8,306 nucleotides of DNA, taken from assembly GCA_964658455.1 (NCBI GenBank), contig CAZZZA010000127.1:1-8306 (forward strand). Reading direction: 5' to 3'. The stretch's first letter is position 1. Every line of letters starts with the position of its first letter. The DNA is from Lichenicola sp964658455 (GTDB lineage: Bacteria; Pseudomonadota; Alphaproteobacteria; Acetobacterales; Acetobacteraceae). The notes below the pieces were generated by a model. That model worked only from the letters and a program-made list of their open reading frames with translations, was not told where the DNA came from and did no database searches. The position numbers and the translations under genes were made by a program. Of this stretch, positions 6,650-8,306 are shown piece after piece.

Positions 6650-7073
6650 GGTAGCGTTCGCCATGGCATTCGCAAAACCCGCCAGGCTTGGCCAAGGTCC
6701 GGGCAGTCGCCCGGGCCGTAGCCAGGACCGGCGCCTGGGCAGCCGCCTGGTCGCGCTGCTGGCGGGCCTGATGCTGGTGCTGGCCCTCGTCGCCGGGCCG
6801 GCTGCGGCGATCGCGTCGGCGCGTCCGGCCGCGGATGCAAGCGACTGTTCGTGCTGCCCGGCGGTCTGCAACGGCGCAGATGCGAACCGGCACGCCGACC
6901 TGGCCTGCTCTCCGGCCGGGGCCTGCGTGGCCGCCAGCTGGCAGGCCGCACGCGCGACGACGCTGCCGCTGCGGTCGGCGCCGGTCGCGGTACGGTTCGC
7001 GACCCGGACCGATGCACCGACGCCGGGCCGCGACGCGACGCCCGATCCGCCGCCGCCCAGAAGGTATGTCTGA
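6648..7073 (+). CDS. Small cysteine-rich, probably exported protein of unknown function in a copper cluster
   Basis: I do not recognise this 141-residue protein. It has a basic N-terminal stretch (RRLGSR, 28-33), a hydrophobic segment (LVALLAGLMLVLALVAG, 34-50) and small residues ending AAAIASA (52-58), resembling a signal peptide with a long n-region, or a membrane anchor. Six cysteines follow: 67, 69, 70 and 74 in DCSCCPAVC, then 87 and 93. The tail is proline- and arginine-rich, ending PDPPPPRRYV. Third codon positions are mostly G/C apart from the first 25 codons, which supports real coding. ATG 6663 (residue 6) is an alternative start; neither has a clear ribosome-binding site. It lies 31 bp after the copper ATPase gene and 57 bp before the multicopper oxidase gene, so a periplasmic copper-binding, chaperone or regulatory role (in the position of CopL-type proteins elsewhere) is plausible. 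That is inference from position and cysteines only. Confidence 0.6.
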   Translation: MVAFAMAFAKPARLGQGPGSRPGRSQDRRLGSRLVALLAGLMLVLALVAGPAAAIASARPAADASDCSCCPAVCNGADANRHADLACSPAGACVAASWQAARATTLPLRSAPVAVRFATRTDAPTPGRDATPDPPPPRRYV

Positions 7074-7130
7074 GACAGCCTGTCGCTGTTCGACGCTTTC
7101 CCGATCCTCCTGGCAGACGGACCAGCTTTG

Positions 7131-8306
7131 ATGACCATTCGCAATGATCCGGGCGTACGCGCGCTGTCGCGCCGTACGTTCGTCCAGGGGCTCGCCCTGG
7201 CCGGGGCCGCGCCCGCGCTGTTCAGCCACGCCGCCGAGGCGGCCGCCGCCGGCCCGTCGCCGGCTCTGAGCGGTTCCAGCTTCGACCTGACGATCGGCCG
7301 GACGCCGGTGAACCTGACCGGCCGCCAGCGCATGGCGACCGGCGTGAACCAGAGCATTCCCGGCCCGGTGCTGCGCTGGCGCCAGGGCGACACGGTGCTG
7401 GTGAACGTCAGGAACACGCTCACGGTGCCGACCTCGATCCACTGGCACGGCATCCGCTCGCCATCGGCGATGGACGGCGTGCCCGGGCTGAGCTTCGCCG
7501 GCATCCAGCCCGGCGAGACCTTCACCTACCGGATCCCGCTGCATCAGAGCGGCACCTACTGGTATCACAGCCATTCCGGCTTCCAGGAGCAGACCGGGCT
7601 CTACGGGGCGCTGGTCGTCGAGCCGAAGGCCGGCTACGCGCAGCCGTTCGACCGCGACTATGTGGTGCTGCTGTCCGACTGGAGCGATGCCGATCCGGAC
7701 GAGATCGTCAGCAACCTGAAGATGCAGAGCGACTACTACGATTTCCGGCAGCGCGATGCGGCGAGCTTCGCCGCCGACACCGAGCGGCACGGCCTGCTCG
7801 CCACCGCGCGCGACCGGCTGATGTGGGGCCGCATGCGCATGAGCGCCACCGACATCGCCGACGTGTCGGGCGCCACCTACACCTACCTGATGAACGGCCA
7901 GCCGCCGGCGGCGAACTGGACCGGGCAGTTCCGCCCGGGCGAGCGGGTCCGGCTGCGCTTCATCAACGGCGCCTCGATGAGCTTCTTCGATGTGCGTATC
8001 CCCGGCCTGACCATGACGGTGGTGCAGGCCGACGGCAACGACGTGGAGCCGGTGGCGGTGGACGAGTTCAGGATCGGCGTCGCCGAGACCTACGACGTGA
8101 TCGTCACGCCGACCGCCGAGATGCACTGCATCTTCGCCCAGAGCGAGGATCGCACCGGCTTCGCCCGCGGCACCCTGGCCACCCGGGCCGGCCTCGCGGC
8201 CCCGGTGCCGGCGATGGACCCGCGCCCGGTGCGCTCGATGACCGACATGGGGATGGGCGGCGGCGCCATGGCCGGCATGAAGGGCATGGGCGACATGGCC
8301 GGCATG
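7131..8306 (+). CDS. pcoA: PcoA/CopA-family copper-resistance multicopper oxidase, 3' end cut by window edge
   Basis: A periplasmic multicopper oxidase that oxidises Cu(I) to Cu(II) and binds copper. The visible 392 residues begin with a twin-arginine signal (SRRTFVQG at 13-20, then a hydrophobic stretch and HAAEAAAA), so it is probably exported folded by Tat. The first cupredoxin domain has SIHWHG (102-107), MDGVPG (114-119) and TYWYHSHSGFQEQ (142-154), supplying ligands for the trinuclear copper centre. A middle segment, WGRMRMSATDIADVSGATY and YLMNGQ, is typical of this family. The last visible residues are methionine-rich (MTDMGMGGGAMAGMKGMGDM), a run used for copper binding in PcoA-type proteins. 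The family is usually about 570-640 residues, so the third cupredoxin domain with the type 1 copper site lies beyond the window. The start is ATG 7131; no strong ribosome-binding site is visible. The 57-bp gap to the gene upstream suggests one transcript with it and the ATPase gene. Confidence 0.95.
   Translation, partial: MTIRNDPGVRALSRRTFVQGLALAGAAPALFSHAAEAAAAGPSPALSGSSFDLTIGRTPVNLTGRQRMATGVNQSIPGPVLRWRQGDTVLVNVRNTLTVPTSIHWHGIRSPSAMDGVPGLSFAGIQPGETFTYRIPLHQSGTYWYHSHSGFQEQTGLYGALVVEPKAGYAQPFDRDYVVLLSDWSDADPDEIVSNLKMQSDYYDFRQRDAASFAADTERHGLLATARDRLMWGRMRMSATDIADVSGATYTYLMNGQPPAANWTGQFRPGERVRLRFINGASMSFFDVRIPGLTMTVVQADGNDVEPVAVDEFRIGVAETYDVIVTPTAEMHCIFAQSEDRTGFARGTLATRAGLAAPVPAMDPRPVRSMTDMGMGGGAMAGMKGMGDMAGM

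Noticed and set aside
4562..7525. A 987-codon open frame on the minus strand covering most of copA, the small ORF and the start of pcoA
   Set aside because: Its translation is low-complexity (Arg/His/Gln/Ala/Gly-rich) with no recognisable domain, and it lies antisense to genes with clear family motifs. Long antisense frames are expected in GC-rich coding DNA.

Overview
The window is very GC-rich, densely coded DNA with strong G/C bias at third codon positions. The best guess is an alphaproteobacterium, possibly Rhodospirillales/Acetobacteraceae. This rests on composition, on a UbiM-type ubiquinone hydroxylase, and on the style of the copper genes. No rRNA or other phylogenetic marker is present, so the placement is an inference.

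Left part (1-2453): the 5' part of proA (proline biosynthesis, minus strand) runs off the left edge. It is divergent from a plus-strand gene for a two-transmembrane potassium channel with a cytoplasmic RCK (TrkA-N/TrkA-C) module. A 223-bp spacer separates the two start codons. Middle (2497-3675): a minus-strand FAD monooxygenase of the UbiH/UbiF superfamily, most like UbiM, converges on the channel gene. A perfect 8-bp hairpin covers its stop codon.

Right part (3764-8306): a copper-homeostasis cluster. The Cu(I) sensor cueR (minus) diverges from a Cu(I)-exporting P1B ATPase gene, copA (plus). The 84-bp gap holds a MerR-type operator with a 19-bp spacer promoter facing copA. Downstream on the same strand come a small, probably exported cysteine-rich protein of unknown function and then a Tat-exported PcoA/CopA-family multicopper oxidase, cut off by the right edge.

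How the genes work together (inference from families): CueR senses cytoplasmic Cu(I) and activates copA. The ATPase pumps Cu(I) to the periplasm, where the multicopper oxidase oxidises or binds it. The cysteine-rich protein sits where accessory or regulatory copper proteins often sit. proA, the channel and ubiM look like ordinary chromosomal genes, so the copper cluster appears embedded in a chromosomal background without mobile elements, tRNAs or repeats. I found no CRISPR array, transposase, RNA gene or clearly new multi-gene system. The points most worth a second look are the cysteine-rich protein, the channel's unusual selectivity filter, and the compact cueR-copA control region.
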